A stretch of 64,000 nucleotides of DNA from Erinaceus europaeus (Eukaryota > Chordata > Mammalia > Eulipotyphla > Erinaceidae), in contig NC_080165.1 in the NCBI RefSeq assembly GCF_950295315.1, positions 7,628,417 to 7,692,416 on the forward strand. The letters run 5' to 3'. A program made the translations under genes and the position numbers. The notes beneath the pieces are model-generated. The model did no database searches. It was not told the origin of the DNA and saw only the letters and a program-made list of their open reading frames with translations. Below, one piece after another: positions 1-10,612 of this stretch; within the stretch, counting starts at the first letter, position 1, and every line of letters starts with the position of its first letter.

Positions 1-447
1 GGTTGTATAAAATCTAAGAGTTATAATAAATTAAAAATGGCATACTGTAAACACATTTGGATTACAATGAAAAAAGGAAAAAATTCTGGAAATATGGAAA
101 CTGATAAAGCCTTCAAGTTTCTTAAATTGATGACTGACATTAAATTGCTGATTCAAGAAGGTCAAAGACATTAACAGAATAAATACCACAGTAGCTATAC
201 ATAGGTGTGTCATTTTCAAACTGTATGACATAAAACACAAATTATTATGTTTAAAAAATAGTCCAATTCAATTCAATATACTTTCTTCGGTGATATATCA
301 AACAGATTGAAAATCAATATTTTCTTGATCTGAATAGGACTGTCAATCAAATTGTTCTATTTAATATCTATAGATCATCTGCAGAATGGTAATAGTGTAC
401 ACATTCTTTCCACAAGCACATGGAACATTCACTAAATTAAACTGCGT
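1..447. other. AT-rich intergenic sequence, nothing recognised
   Basis: No convincing coding frame, SINE or LTR is visible. The short open frames here are of chance length for AT-rich DNA. Confidence 0.6.
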
Positions 448-1327
448 TCTTTATTTTATTTTTTAAATTTCTTTATTGAGGAATTAATGTTTTACATTCA
501 ACAGTAAATACAATAGTTTTTACATGCATAACATTCCCCAGTTTTCCATATGAAAAAACAGCCCCCACTAGGTCCTCTGTCATCCTTTTTGGACCTGTGT
601 TCTCCCCCCACCCACCCCAGAGTCTTTTACTTTGGTGCAAAACTCCAATTCCGGTTCAGGTTCTACTTACGTTTTCTCTTCTGGTTTTGTTTTTCAACTT
701 CTGCCTGAGAGTGAGATCATCCCATATTCATCCTTCTATTTCTGACTTATTTCACTTAAGATGAATTTTTCAAGGTCCATCAAAGATCAGCTGAAAATGG
801 TGGTTACCACTTTTCAGAGCTGAGTAGTATTCCACTGTGTATATATACCACAACTTGCTCAGCCACTCATCTGTTGTTGGACACCCGGGTTGCTTCCAGG
901 TTTTGACTATTATAAATTGTGGTTCTAAGAACATATGTGTACACAGATCTTTTTGGATGGGTGTGTTGTGTTCCTTAGGATATATCCCCAGGAGAGGAAT
1001 TGCAGGATCATAGGGTAGGCCCACTTCCAGCCTTCTGAGAGTTCTCCAGTAGTTCTCCACAGAACTGAGGTTGGACCAACTGACATTCCCACCAGCAGTG
1101 CAGGCATATAGATGTTCATAGAAGACTCGCATGATATGTTGAATTTCTGCAGTGTCTGTTGTGATATCTCCTCTTTCATTTGTGATCCGATTTATTTGGG
1201 TCTTCTCCCTTTTTTGTTTTGTGAGTCTGGCTAAAGGCTTGTCAATTTTGTTCACTCTTTCGAAGAACAAACATTTACTTTCGTTGATCTTTTGTATGGT
1301 TTTCTTATTTTCAATGTTATTTATTTC
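448..1327 (-). mobile_element. L1 element, 3' portion (3' UTR and ORF2 C-terminus)
   Basis: The copy starts on the left with a T-rich stretch (the A tail read backwards) and 3' UTR, and then carries ORF2 C-terminal sequence. It continues at 1763 after a solo LTR interrupts it. An internal deletion has joined the region just before the reverse transcriptase core directly to the C-terminal region near 1100. Confidence 0.9.
770..1270 (-). pseudogene. L1 ORF2 fragment with the reverse transcriptase core deleted
   Basis: A 166-codon frame joins two ORF2 parts that are normally far apart. The N-terminal half matches the stretch after the endonuclease ([18 protein letters not shown], then [11 protein letters not shown]). 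The C-terminal half matches the end of ORF2 ([20 protein letters not shown], then [14 protein letters not shown]). The reverse transcriptase core between them, some hundreds of residues in normal ORF2p, is missing at about 1095-1105. The product cannot be an active reverse transcriptase. Confidence 0.85.
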
Positions 1328-1333
1328 TGCCCT

Positions 1334-1762
1334 TGTCGTATGCTTTACATTGGCTTGTTCTAGCCCTCCCCCTCCAAGAGAATTGGATGAGTCCTGTTAA
1401 TTTCGCGGGCCTGCTTGGCCCCGCCCCAAGGGACCCTGGGAGAGGGTTCCGGAGTCCGAGAGTTCCTGAGTTCCCCAGTGACTGAGTTCCTGAGTTCCGG
1501 AGTTCGAGAGTGCGAGGGTGCGAGAGTTTCTGAGTTCGAGAGTAAGGGAGAGGGTTCCTGAGTTCCAGAGTAAAAGAAAGAGTGCTTGCGCCGCCGCAAA
1601 GAGACAGCAGAGTTCTGTTTGGTGATTAGTTTGTCTTAGTTTATGAATAGTTCCTCCTGAATAAAGAAATACAGCTTCCCTGCTCAGCCGTTGTCTCCGC
1701 GTCTCTGTTCACCACCGTGAAGCTAGCCGGCCCGACCAGAGCCTTCCGAAATTTTAACAACA
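1334..1762 (+). mobile_element. Solo LTR of a class II endogenous retrovirus, inserted in L1
   Basis: The 429-base element starts TGTCGTATG and ends TTTTAACAACA. Perfect 6-base target duplications (tgccct) flank it at 1328-1333 and 1763-1768, and removing it restores L1 ORF2. A polyadenylation signal AATAAA lies at 1660-1665. The end of the element (TCTCCG, GTGAAGCTAGCCGGCCCGAC) resembles the other LTRs of the main family in this window. The 5' half holds imperfect tandem units of the GAGTTCCTGA/GAGTTCGAGA type at about 1446-1575. Six-base duplications fit the ERVK/betaretrovirus class. Confidence 0.88.
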
Positions 1763-2760
1763 TGCCCTAACTTTAGTTATTTCTGTCCTTCTGGTTGCTT
1801 TAGGGTTCCTTTGTTCTTCTTCTTCTAGATCTTTAAGATGTGCAATCAGACTGTTTATTTGTATTTTTTCTTGTTTCCTATTGTGTGCTTGTATGGCTAT
1901 GAGCTTCCCTCTCAGTACTGCCTTAACTGTGTCCCAAATATTTTGATAGCTTGTGTATTCATTTTCATTGAACTCTTGAAACATTTTGTTTCTTCCTTTA
2001 TTTCCTTTTGACCCAGTAGTTGTTAAGTAGTGTACTGTTGAGCTTCCACATTTTGGGACTATTACTAAACTTTTGTTGATTATTAAGTGCTAGTTTAATT
2101 CAACTGTGGTCTGAGAAGATGCTTGGGATGATTTCAATGCTGTTGAATTTGATGATGTTGTCTTTGTAGTCTAACATATGGTCTATCCTTGAGAGTGACC
2201 CATGTTGACTTGAGTAAAATGTGTATTCCAGTTTCTTGGGATGAGTGACTCTGAAAATATCCAATATTTCTAGTTTATCTATCTCTTCATTTTGCTCCCT
2301 CATGTCTTTATTGGTTTTCTGCCTGGATGATCTGTCAAGTTGAGAGAGTGTGGTATAGAAGTCCCCCACTATGACTGTGTTGCTGTTAATATATTGCTGT
2401 GGCTCTTTCAGTAGATGTTTGATGTATTTAGATGGCTTCTCATTAGGTGTATAGATGTTAATCATTGTTAAGTTCACTTAATTGACTGATAATCTGATCA
2501 TTAAGTAATGTCCATCCCTATCTTTTTAAATTTTATTTATTTTAAAGTCTACCATGTCAGATATGAGAATACTTGTTCCTGTCCTTTTCTGTGGGCCTTT
2601 GGCTTGTATGATAGTTTTCCTTCCTTTCAATTTATGTCTGTGTTTGTATTTTTGAGTTAGGTGGTTTTCCTGTAGACAGCATATTGTTGGGTTGTGTTTT
2701 CTGATCCATCTTCCTACTCAGGCCATTGACATTTATTGATAACAACGACTGAATATATGT
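1763..2760 (-). pseudogene. L1 ORF2 N-terminal part: broken endonuclease domain
   Basis: The best-preserved frame (2100-2477) reads INIYTPNEKPSKYIKHLL, VGDFYTTLSQLDRSSRQK and EYTFYSSQHGSLSRIDHML. These correspond to the AP-endonuclease-like domain of L1 ORF2p, where GDFN would be expected in place of GDFY. Stops and frameshifts separate it from neighbouring pieces, and the ORF is further interrupted by the LTR at 1334. It is a non-functional relic. Confidence 0.8.
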
Positions 2761-2784
2761 CAATGCCATTCTTGTATAATTTTA

Positions 2785-3770
2785 GAGTGTTGTGATATAT
2801 GGCCTATTTATGTTGGTCTGACTGTTTATAGGAGAACTTTCAGAACTTCTTTCAGGGAAGTCTTGGTGATAGTTGATTCTTTCAACTGTTGGTTGTCTGA
2901 GAGGGGTTTTATGCCTCCATCTAGTCTGAATGACAGTTAGCAGAATATAGTAGTCTTGGTTGAAAGTCTTTCTCACTGAGCACTCGAGAGATAGCATGCC
3001 ATTCTCTTCTGGCCTGTAGTGTTTGTGTGGAGAAATCTGCTGCTAATCTTAGGGGTTTTCCTCTGTAGGTGACTCTTTGTTTTTCTCTTGCAGCCTTCAG
3101 GATCCTTTATCGTTATTCCTTTACATTCTAAATATGATGTGTCTTCATGTCTTTAAGTCTGGGTTAATTCTGTTTGGGACCCTGGTCTTCTTGAACCTTT
3201 ATATCTTTGATGTTGCTTCTATTAGAGAAGTTCTCAGCTATTATGTCCTGAAGAATGCTTTCTTCACCTTCTTTTCTTCCTTTGGTAAGCCAACAATGTG
3301 TATATTATTTCTTTTGAAGTCATCCCATAGGTCTCTGTTGTTTGTTTCAGTATCTCTTAATCTCTTTTTGAGATCTCTTACTTCTTTTTTTAGTTGTCTC
3401 CAGTTCATTCTCCATCTTGCTAATTCTATTTTCAGCCTCATTTACTCTATTCTCTTCCCTCTACTGTTTCCTGTAGTTCATCTATGTTGTTACCCTCTTC
3501 TGATACTGTTTTAGCTTGTTCAGCTAGTTGTGTTCTTAGCTCAGCTATTTCAGCTTTCAGCTCTCTATTAACCTTGAGATGATTAGCATTTTCTTCCAGA
3601 GTCTCATTCGTTGTTTCTGCATTTCTGATGACAATTCTTTCAAACTCTTTCCTCACTCCTGTGATTATTTCCTTAACTAGTGTTTGGATGTTGACCTCAT
3701 GATTTTGTGTTTCAACCTTTTGGGGCCTTTAGTTGGACTCTTTTCGTGGTTCATTTCTCCAATATTTCTT
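2785..3770 (-). pseudogene. L1 ORF1 remnant (coiled coil and RNA-binding region)
   Basis: Two adjacent frames (3447-3656 and 3241-3441) encode a heptad-rich coiled coil (ENANHLKVNRELKAEIAELR), then a segment with RNNIHIVGLPKEEKK that corresponds to the start of the ORF1p RRM-like domain. Further along the minus strand, broken pieces encode RVTYRGKPLRL-like C-terminal domain sequence. Frameshifts and stops make it non-functional. Confidence 0.75.
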
Positions 3771-4616
3771 CTTGTTGGTTTAACCATTCTATATAGTATG
3801 TTCTGAGGTCCCTCTTTCAGCAATTTTCAAATTACTGATCACTCTTTCCTGGATTGACTTGTGTCTAAGTAAGGTACTTAAAGGGTTCACAGTTGTGGAA
3901 ATTGACAGTTGTTTCAATAGTATTTTGACCCCTGAGTTGGAGGACAGTGGCTTAAAAACCTATGTTGTTCTTTTTTTTTTCCCCTATAGGCTATGGGAAC
4001 CTGAGAGCTTTTAAACTGTAAGTAGGCTTCTTAGTTTTATCTCTGACTCCTGACCAAGAGATAAAGCAGGGTAGGGCAGAGATAGTCCAGTGGTTATGCA
4101 AAGAGACTCTCAGAGTCCCACCGCTAGGCCACCAAGGAATAAATCTTCTCCTGAGTTTCCTGGTTAGTTCTCTGTCCCCTGGTGTCAGCTAGGGCCTCCC
4201 TGCAGCTGCTCCAGATTCTGAGGGCAGTAGCAATGGAGACTCAGTTGCATTTGGTGAATCTTAGAGGAGTCCTCTCCTCCCTTCAGCCATCTTTTTGTTG
4301 GTGAAACAGACTGCAGGTGGTGTCTCAATTGGTAAACTGCCAAACTGTTACCAGTCACTTAATCTCTCCCTAGTCTCCTCTCTTTCCATGATCCACATGT
4401 GTTTGTACTCACCAGTGACATTGTGGGTTCTTGAAGTCATTCTAGTCCTGCCTTGTTGTGGTCCCAGTTAGTCTCCTTGGTATTCCTAGTTGACCCAGTA
4501 GAAGAGAGGAGAGAAACACAGCTGCTGCTGCTCCATAGCCCTGCCTCTGGAAGTCCTCTAAATCAAATTCTTATATTTAAAATACTCACAGATACCTTTT
4601 AAAAATAGAAATAATA

Positions 4617-4869
4617 GGGAGCCCCGTGGTGGTGCACCGGGTTAATTGCATGTGACACAAAGCCAAGGAGAGGAATCAGGATCCCAGTTCGAGCCCCAAG
4701 ATCCCCACCTGCAGGGGTGTCAACTCACATGTGGTGAAGCAAGTCTGCAGGTGTCTTTCTCTCCCCCTCTGTCTTCTCCTCCTCTCTTATTTCTCTCTGT
4801 CCTATGCAACAAAAAGGACAGCAATAACAATGATGTCAATAAACAACAAGGGCAACAAAAGGGGAAAAT
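4617..4869 (+). mobile_element. SINE-A copy
   Basis: Full-length tRNA-headed SINE with a diverged head, a CT-rich middle and a CAACAA-rich tail. The 12-base duplication atagaaataata flanks it at 4605-4616 and 4870-4881. Confidence 0.9.
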
Positions 4870-4881
4870 ATAGAAATAATA

Positions 4882-5050
4882 AAAGGTCAAGAGCAGTAGT
4901 ATTTTTGTTATGCAATGATTTTTATGCCTGAAGTTTCAGTCCCAGGTTCAATCCCCTGCACCACATTAAGCAGAGGTGAGTATTGCTCTGGTAAAAAGTA
5001 AAATAAAATAAAATAAAAATTTAATTAAAATGAATAAATAAAAGAAGAAG
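4882..5050 (+). mobile_element. SINE-C copy
   Basis: The head has GTTATGCAATGATTTTTATGCC, then a CCCAGGTTCAATCCCC B-box-like block and GCTCTGGTAAAAA, and the copy ends in an (AAAAT)n tail. It is an older third SINE family. Confidence 0.65.
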
Positions 5051-5056
5051 TTATAT

Positions 5057-5265
5057 GAAGCATGTCTTCCCCTCCTCTCTCCATTTCTCTCTGTCCTATC
5101 CTGCAATGAAGGACATCAACAATAACAATAATAACCACAACAAGGCTACAACAGCAAGGGCAACAAAAGGGGGGGAAATGGCCTCCTGGAGCAGTGGATT
5201 CATGGTGCAGGCACCGAGCCCAGCAATAACCCTGGAGGTAATAAAAAATATATAAAAATAATAAA
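5057..5265 (+). mobile_element. SINE-A long form, 5'-truncated
   Basis: It starts in the CT-rich middle (CTTCCCCTCCTCTCTCC) and includes the long-form 3' extension (GGAGCAGTGGATTCATGG, then AACCCTGGAGG) before an A-rich tail. The tRNA-like promoter head is absent. Confidence 0.8.
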
Positions 5266-5448
5266 AAATAATTTTTAAAGAAGAAATAAAATAGAGGGGA
5301 AAGAACTTCAGTCTTTTAACATCCAGAGGAGGTAAAATAATAAATTTAGAGTATACATCAATGAAAATTCAATAAAAACAAGATAACTTTCTTTGAAAAG
5401 GTCAATAAAACTATACAAGCAGGAGCAGGGAGTTGGGTAAGGAACAGA

Positions 5449-5499
5449 GGGATGAAGGGAAGGAAGGAAGGAAGGAGGGAGGGAGGGAAGGAAGGATGA
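5449..5499. repeat. (GGAA/GGGA)n microsatellite
   Basis: Imperfect purine run with GGAA and GGGA units. Confidence 0.9.
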
Positions 5500-5628
5500 G
5501 GATAATGTGTCCTTCAGAACAAACTGGTTGGGACTGGAGGTGATTGTGTTCAGTGAAGTAAATAGGTAAAAGACAACTACTTGTTTGTTTCACTCATATG
5601 AGGAATACAGATAAAATGAAACACATAG

Positions 5629-5968
5629 GGGGTCCGGCCACAGGTTAGTAGTACCACAGGTTAAGCACACATGGTGCAAAGCATAAGGATCCTGGTTTGA
5701 GATCCCGGTTCAAGCCCCTGGCTCCCCACCTGCAGGGGAGTCACTTCACAAGCGGTGAAGCAGGTCTGCAGGTGTCTGTCTTTTTCTCCCCCTCTCTGTC
5801 TTCCCTTCCTCTCTCGATCTCTCTGCCCTATCCAACAACAACAGCAATAACAATAACAACAATGATAACAAGGGCAACAAAATGGGGAAAAATGGCCTCC
5901 GGGGGCAGTGGATTCATAAGGCAGGTACTGAGCCCAAGCGATAAACCTGGAAGAAAAAAAGGAAAAAA
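5629..5968 (+). mobile_element. SINE-A long form
   Basis: Complete long-form copy with the 3' extension. The target duplication (aa)aatgaaacacata flanks it at 5614-5628 and about 5970-5983. Confidence 0.92.
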
Positions 5969-6120
5969 AAAATGAAACACATAAACTTGGGGGGAAAAAA
6001 GTATCCAACTCTCTAAGATTTTGTAGGAGCTCCGGTGATTGTGGGGAGGTTGGGACATGAAACTATGGTAGGTGAAATGTGAAACTAATACCCCCTGTAA
6101 TCTTTTCTTTATGAGTATCA

Positions 6121-6535
6121 TAGTTTGATGTTTTAGCTATTATAACATTAGCTACAATTTCTTTGAAAGTTTCCTATTCTTCCTATGTTGATTTTACGTT
6201 CTTTTATCATTTTATATATTGGAATCTTTATATAAGGTAATTATTAACTTTTCTTACATATTTAAAAATGGAACACTGAAAAGCTTATCAATCTGACTTA
6301 CATGTATGATCACAGTCTTTGGATCTAAAAGTTATTCTAGGATATTCTAGGTAAACTAACTTTTTAGTTAATAAGCTGAGTGTCAAAACACTTATAGCTA
6401 AGCATAGTAAATCTATCCATTTGTGTAAATTTTCTTTGTTCCAGTATTAAAATTCTTATTATAAAATATGTACTCTGGAAGATTAATTGCTAGCCAAGTA
6501 ATAGTTATTTTCTTTATGTTGAAAAATTATCAGTG
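6121..6535. other. AT-rich intergenic sequence
   Basis: I see no repeat or coding signal here. Confidence 0.5.
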
Positions 6536-6745
6536 GGACAGGTGATGGTGCACCTGTTTAAGCACACATATTACAGTGCACAAGGACCCAAGTTCAAGCC
6601 TCTGGTCCCTATATGCACCATATCTGCATAGGGGAAGCTTCACAAGTGGTGAAGCAGGGTTGAAGATGTCTCTCTGTCTCTTTCCCTCTCTACTTCCCCT
6701 TCTCTTCTCAATTTCTGGCTGTCTCCATCAAATAATAACTATTTT
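6536..6745 (+). mobile_element. SINE-B copy
   Basis: The head GGTGATGGTGCACCTG is followed by AAGTTCAAGCCTCTGGTCCC, GGTGAAGCAGGG and a CT-rich tail ending in ATCAAATAATAA. Confidence 0.85.
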
Positions 6746-6895
6746 TTAATTTTTATTTATAAAATGAAAACATTGACAAGACCATAAGATAAGAGGGGTA
6801 CAATTACCACCATATTGCATCCCATCCTATCCCCTGATAGCATTCTTATTCTTTAGTATTGACCCAGGGTCATTATGGGGTGCAGAAGGTGGAAA
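6746..6895 (-). mobile_element. Repeat X, 3' end fragment
   Basis: Read on the minus strand this is the A-rich 3' terminus of repeat X. The plus strand shows the family signature GGGGTACAATT and later GACCCAGGGTCATTATGGGG. Confidence 0.8.
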
Positions 6896-7108
6896 ATACC
6901 AGGATGAGGAGATAGCTTAGCCTGTTTGAGGACCAACTCACATGTCTGAGGCCCCAGATGTCACATGTTCCATCTCCAGCAACCACCATATGCCAGAGCT
7001 GAGCAGTACTGTGTTCTCTTTCTCTCTCTCCTTCCCTCACGCCCTTTCTTCCTCCCATTCACACTCCCTTTTCTCTCCCTCTACTTTCTCATGGTAAATA
7101 AATAAATC
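6896..7108 (+). mobile_element. SINE-D copy
   Basis: GGAGATAGCTTAGCCTG head, CATGTCTGAGGCCCC, CCAGAGCTGAGCAGTACTG, a long CT stretch and a GGTAAATAAATAAAT tail. Diverged tRNA-like SINE. Confidence 0.6.
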
Positions 7109-7149
7109 ATTATCTTTTTCTCTATTTCTATTTCCTTTCCTTTATTGAC

Positions 7150-8386
7150 CATGATCTAATAGGAGACTTGGAAACATCATTGAGTAGTTTTATGCAATGA
7201 CGGTGCTAAACCCAGAATCTCCTACTTGCAAGGACAGCAGTCTACTCTTGAGCCCCTCTTGGGCTCCACTTAACTTATATTTTTTTATTTCACCTTTTTC
7301 TGGTCTACTGAAATGATGGCAATTTTGTTTGCTGATCCTATTACAGGTAATCCCACTCACCTCCTTGTTCTCAATTTCTGCACGTTCTAGTTTCTTTTCA
7401 GTGTGGACCATCTGAGGATAACACCAGTGTTATTTCCTCTCTTTCAGACTTTAATTTGCTTCTGGCTTTTTGCTTGTTTTCTTTCTAATTTTACATTTGC
7501 TGTACTGGCCTCAAAGGAAATTATTTACTCCAGACATAATCAAGACTTATATGGAAACAAAGACAGACAGCTAGGAGAGCTAATTCATGGTGAGACCCCT
7601 TACCCAAGACTAACAACCCCCTGCAAGATCTCTGATGAGCAAACCCACTGTCCCCAACTCAATTCCACAGCAGGAGAAAAAACAATAGAAGATGCACATG
7701 ACCGTGTGCCTTGAAGTTTGATGGCTTCTGCATATGTGGGCCTTCTTTCTAGCATTCCAAGCTCACTAATGAGGACTTGAAACATTAATGTTCACAGCTG
7801 GGATACCATTTTCTCTTTACACTTGTTATTCCATATCATAGATTTCCAAATGGCTCCATATTTTATTCATTGATAGGCAACTTTCCTTTGTTGTACAGCA
7901 TTTTCCTAGCATGTATGCTATTTTGTTCCTTTTATTTATTTATTGGCAAGTTAAGTCCTACTTGGTTTTCGCTGACAGAATCCATGAGTTTTCTCATGTT
8001 CTTTTCTGTACACTTTATCTACAGTGAGCATATTTGTTGCTGGGAGGCAGACTGGCATGACCAAATCTATGAGTCCACCACACAGAGCCTAACTGAACTA
8101 ACACCGCTGCCTAGTTTCTTGTTATTTCCAAGAACAGAAAACCAGTATTTTTCACATGCAAGATGACAGGTTTTTTCACTGGCATTTTCCCAGTTCATCC
8201 TCCAACCTCCAAATCCCACCATCACCTCTACAGTGTTTTGTGTTTTTTTTCACAGAACACTCTTGTGAAGTTGGAATTTATAATAATAACTGTATTTAGT
8301 TCCTATACCTGGTTCCGGATGCATGATTCCTACGAATTATGAAATCTCCTGTAGTGGAACTAGTGGGATAATTAAATAAGAATGTC
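7150..8386. other. Mostly unique intergenic sequence
   Basis: A possible degraded antisense SINE lies near 7190-7260 (CAATGACGGTGCTAAACCC, with GAGCCCCTCTTGGGC). The remainder is unremarkable. Frames at 7403-7714 and 7870-8166 have no recognisable similarity and are probably chance. Confidence 0.45.
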
Positions 8387-8391
8387 TTCTC

Positions 8392-8800
8392 TGTTGAGAA
8401 ATTGTGAAGAGCCTCACAAAGCATTAAGCCAGCTCCCCCTGCTCCACCTGCATTCCTGATACTATGGCCTATCTACATAATCATTGTTTTGCCTGGAATA
8501 TCTCCACCCATTCCATTCCTTTGATCTATCTTCTTTCTACCCTCAAGACTCTCCCTTCTTCCAGGGTATTATTAATCCTACCAGTTAAAACCCTCACAAC
8601 AGTTGCTATGGAAGTTCCTACCTTTCCAGCTGCCTTTTGCCTTTCTCCAACCCCTTCCTAGCCATTTTCATTTCTGACTTGCCACTTCTGGGTCTACCCT
8701 TTAAAACTGTTGGTTCTCTGATCAATAAAAGTATTGCATTGCCTGAGTCATCTCCCTCGTGTCACTGAGTGAGTAGCAGCCCAGGTTGGCTCCAATTGCA
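8392..8800 (+). mobile_element. Candidate solo LTR, different family
   Basis: The 409-base segment starts TGTTGAGAAATTG and ends CTCCAATTGCA. It is flanked by ttctc at 8387-8391 and 8801-8805 and has AATAAA at 8724-8729. TG/CA ends, an internal polyadenylation signal and a 5-base duplication fit an LTR of the ERVL/MaLR type. The duplication is short and could be chance. Confidence 0.6.
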
Positions 8801-8865
8801 TTCTCTTCAACCCAGAGAGTACGGGCCCAGGAAGAGGCACCCTCACGCTAGCCTGGCACTTCTTT

Positions 8866-8945
8866 TTTTTTTATTAGTGATTTCATAATGGTTAACAAGA
8901 TTGTAAGATAGCAGGGATACAATCCCATATACGTTTTTTTTTTTT
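8866..8945 (-). mobile_element. Repeat X short 3' fragment
   Basis: TTATTAGTGATTTCATAATGG and ACAAGATTGTAAGATAGCAGG match the 3' terminal part of X on the minus strand, and a T run follows. Confidence 0.65.
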
Positions 8946-9215
8946 ATAGCAGTTTTAATACTGCTGGACCAGGATCCAGATGTAACCTGAATATAGTGCA
9001 TGGAAGTCAAGAGAAGAAAGAAGGAAAAGGCTAGCTTCTCAGGCTACCATCAGTAGGTGGTATATTTAATATCCATAGTACTTAACTTAGAGACCATATC
9101 TTGGGAATCCAAGAGTTTTCTGCAACCACACCCTGAATCTTAAAAGTTGATATAGAACTTTCCAGCAGGTTTAGTAACATACACATCCCAAACAGTCTTA
9201 GAAACACACTTCATC

Positions 9216-9493
9216 CGGGAGTCGGGCTGTAGCACAGCGGGTTAAGCGCAGGTGGCGCAAAGCTCAAGGACCGGCATAAGGATCCCGGTTCGAAACCCGG
9301 CTCCCCACCTGCAGGGGAGTCCCTTCACAGGCGGTGAAGCACATCCGCAGGTGTCTATCTTTCTCTCCTCCTCTCTGTCTTCCCCTTCTCTCTCCATTTC
9401 TCTCTGTCCTATCCAACAATGACAACAACAATAAAACAACAAGGGCAACAAAAGGGAATAAATAAATAAAATAAATATTAAAAAAAAAAAGAA
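9216..9493 (+). mobile_element. SINE-A, young copy
   Basis: Well-preserved A-box and B-box-like blocks. A perfect 16-base duplication (agaaacacacttcatc) flanks it at 9200-9215 and 9494-9509, so it is a recent insertion. Confidence 0.95.
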
Positions 9494-9689
9494 AGAAACA
9501 CACTTCATCTCGGGGCTATGTCTGGACAGTAGCTAGTAATGAAGAAATCAAGTGAAATGCACTTTTGAAGGAAGAAGGATGAAGAGTCCTTCATGGCCCA
9601 GCTACAGCTCATAGGCCAACAAGCAGAATTATTTTTTTGCCTTTCTTTCCCAAAAGACTCCAGTTCTGAAATGGTCTAAGTGATGAAAA

Positions 9690-9845
9690 GGAAGTGTGGG
9701 TTGGGATTGAGCTCAATCTGTTAAATCACAAAACTTGCATGTCTGAGGCCCCTAGAAGTTGTAAGTTCAGCTCCAGGTGACACCCGAGCAGAACACTAGG
9801 AGCTCTATTTCCTTTTAGTCTCTCACACAATAAATTAATGTTTTT
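9690..9845 (+). mobile_element. SINE-D copy
   Basis: GCATGTCTGAGGCCCCTAG and an AGTTCAGCTCCAGG block, then a CT-rich stretch and CAATAAATTAATG tail, as at 6896. Diverged. Confidence 0.5.
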
Positions 9846-9979
9846 AAGTGGACTTGAGTGTCCTTTCCAGTCACAAATCCATTTTATTTACACCTGAGTA
9901 TTACTAAGGTGGTTTGCACTGGTTGAAGTTTGATTGCCAGGGGAACTAACTTTGCTATTAAGAGGCTGAAACTTGCAGA

Positions 9980-10150
9980 ACAGGCAATGGCACAACCAGT
10001 GAAACACACAAGTTATCATGTGCAAGGACCTGAGCTCAGTCACTCTGCCCCTAAGAAGGGAAGTTTTTCAAGTGGTGAAGGAGGCTGTAGGTGTCACCCT
10101 TTATCTCCCCAGATCTCTCCTCCCACCCCCTCTCTGTTTCAAGACAATAA
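9980..10150 (+). mobile_element. Diverged SINE-B copy
   Basis: Blocks GGCACAACCAGTGAA, ATGTGCAAGGACCTGAG and CAAGTGGTGAAGGAGGCTG keep the SINE-B order, but the copy is heavily mutated. Confidence 0.6.
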
Positions 10151-10339
10151 TACAGAACTTTGAAGGAAGTAGACAAGAGCATTTTTTTAAGGGAGGGGGG
10201 GGACTTTAAGGAGGTGAGGGACAGACGACAAAAAGCAATCCTGATAATTAGGATGACCAGATGAGTGTCTAACAGGCATAGGCAGAAAGTCCAGAAGGAG
10301 ACTGATATTTATCAAGATAGAAAATATGAAAGTATCTGG

Positions 10340-10612
10340 GAGGGGCCGGTCCACCCAGTTAAGCACACATAATAGCAGGCTCAAGGACTCGGTTCGAGCT
10401 CCCCATGTACAGGGGGAATGCATCATGAGCGATAAAGCAGGTCTTCAGGTGTCTTTCTCTCATGCTCACTGTCACTCCTCCCTCTCGATTTCTCTCTGTC
10501 CTGTCAAATAAAAATAGAAAGAAAAAAATGGAAAAATAGCCACTGTGAGTGGTGGATTGGTAGTGCTGGCACTGAGCCCCGTCAATAACCCTAGAGGCAA
10601 AAAAAAGGGGGT
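10340..10612 (+). mobile_element. SINE-A/B long-form copy
   Basis: GGGGCCGGTCCACCCAGTTAA head, GGTTCGAGCTCC, AAAGCAGGTCTTCAGG, then the 3' extension (GTGGTGGATTGGTAGTGC, CAATAACCCTAGAGGC). Confidence 0.75.

Larger units (their letters stand above)
1763..4560 (-). mobile_element. L1 element, 5' portion (ORF2 endonuclease, ORF1, 5' UTR)
   Basis: This continues the L1 from 1327. Read on the minus strand it contains the 5' UTR (about 3780-4560), a broken ORF1 (about 2785-3770) and the ORF2 endonuclease region (1763-2760). The 5' end carries a CAGCAGCAGCTGTGTTTCTC stretch that is shared with the fragment at 12735-13577. Part of the 5' UTR (about 4075-4125) is related to SINE-C. Confidence 0.85.

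Noticed and set aside
3077..3514. A 145-residue hydrophobic plus-strand frame
   Set aside because: It is the antisense of L1 ORF1 sequence.
7403..8166. Possible small genes of 98-103 residues
   Set aside because: The composition is ordinary intergenic DNA, there is no domain or signal, and the length is within chance expectation.
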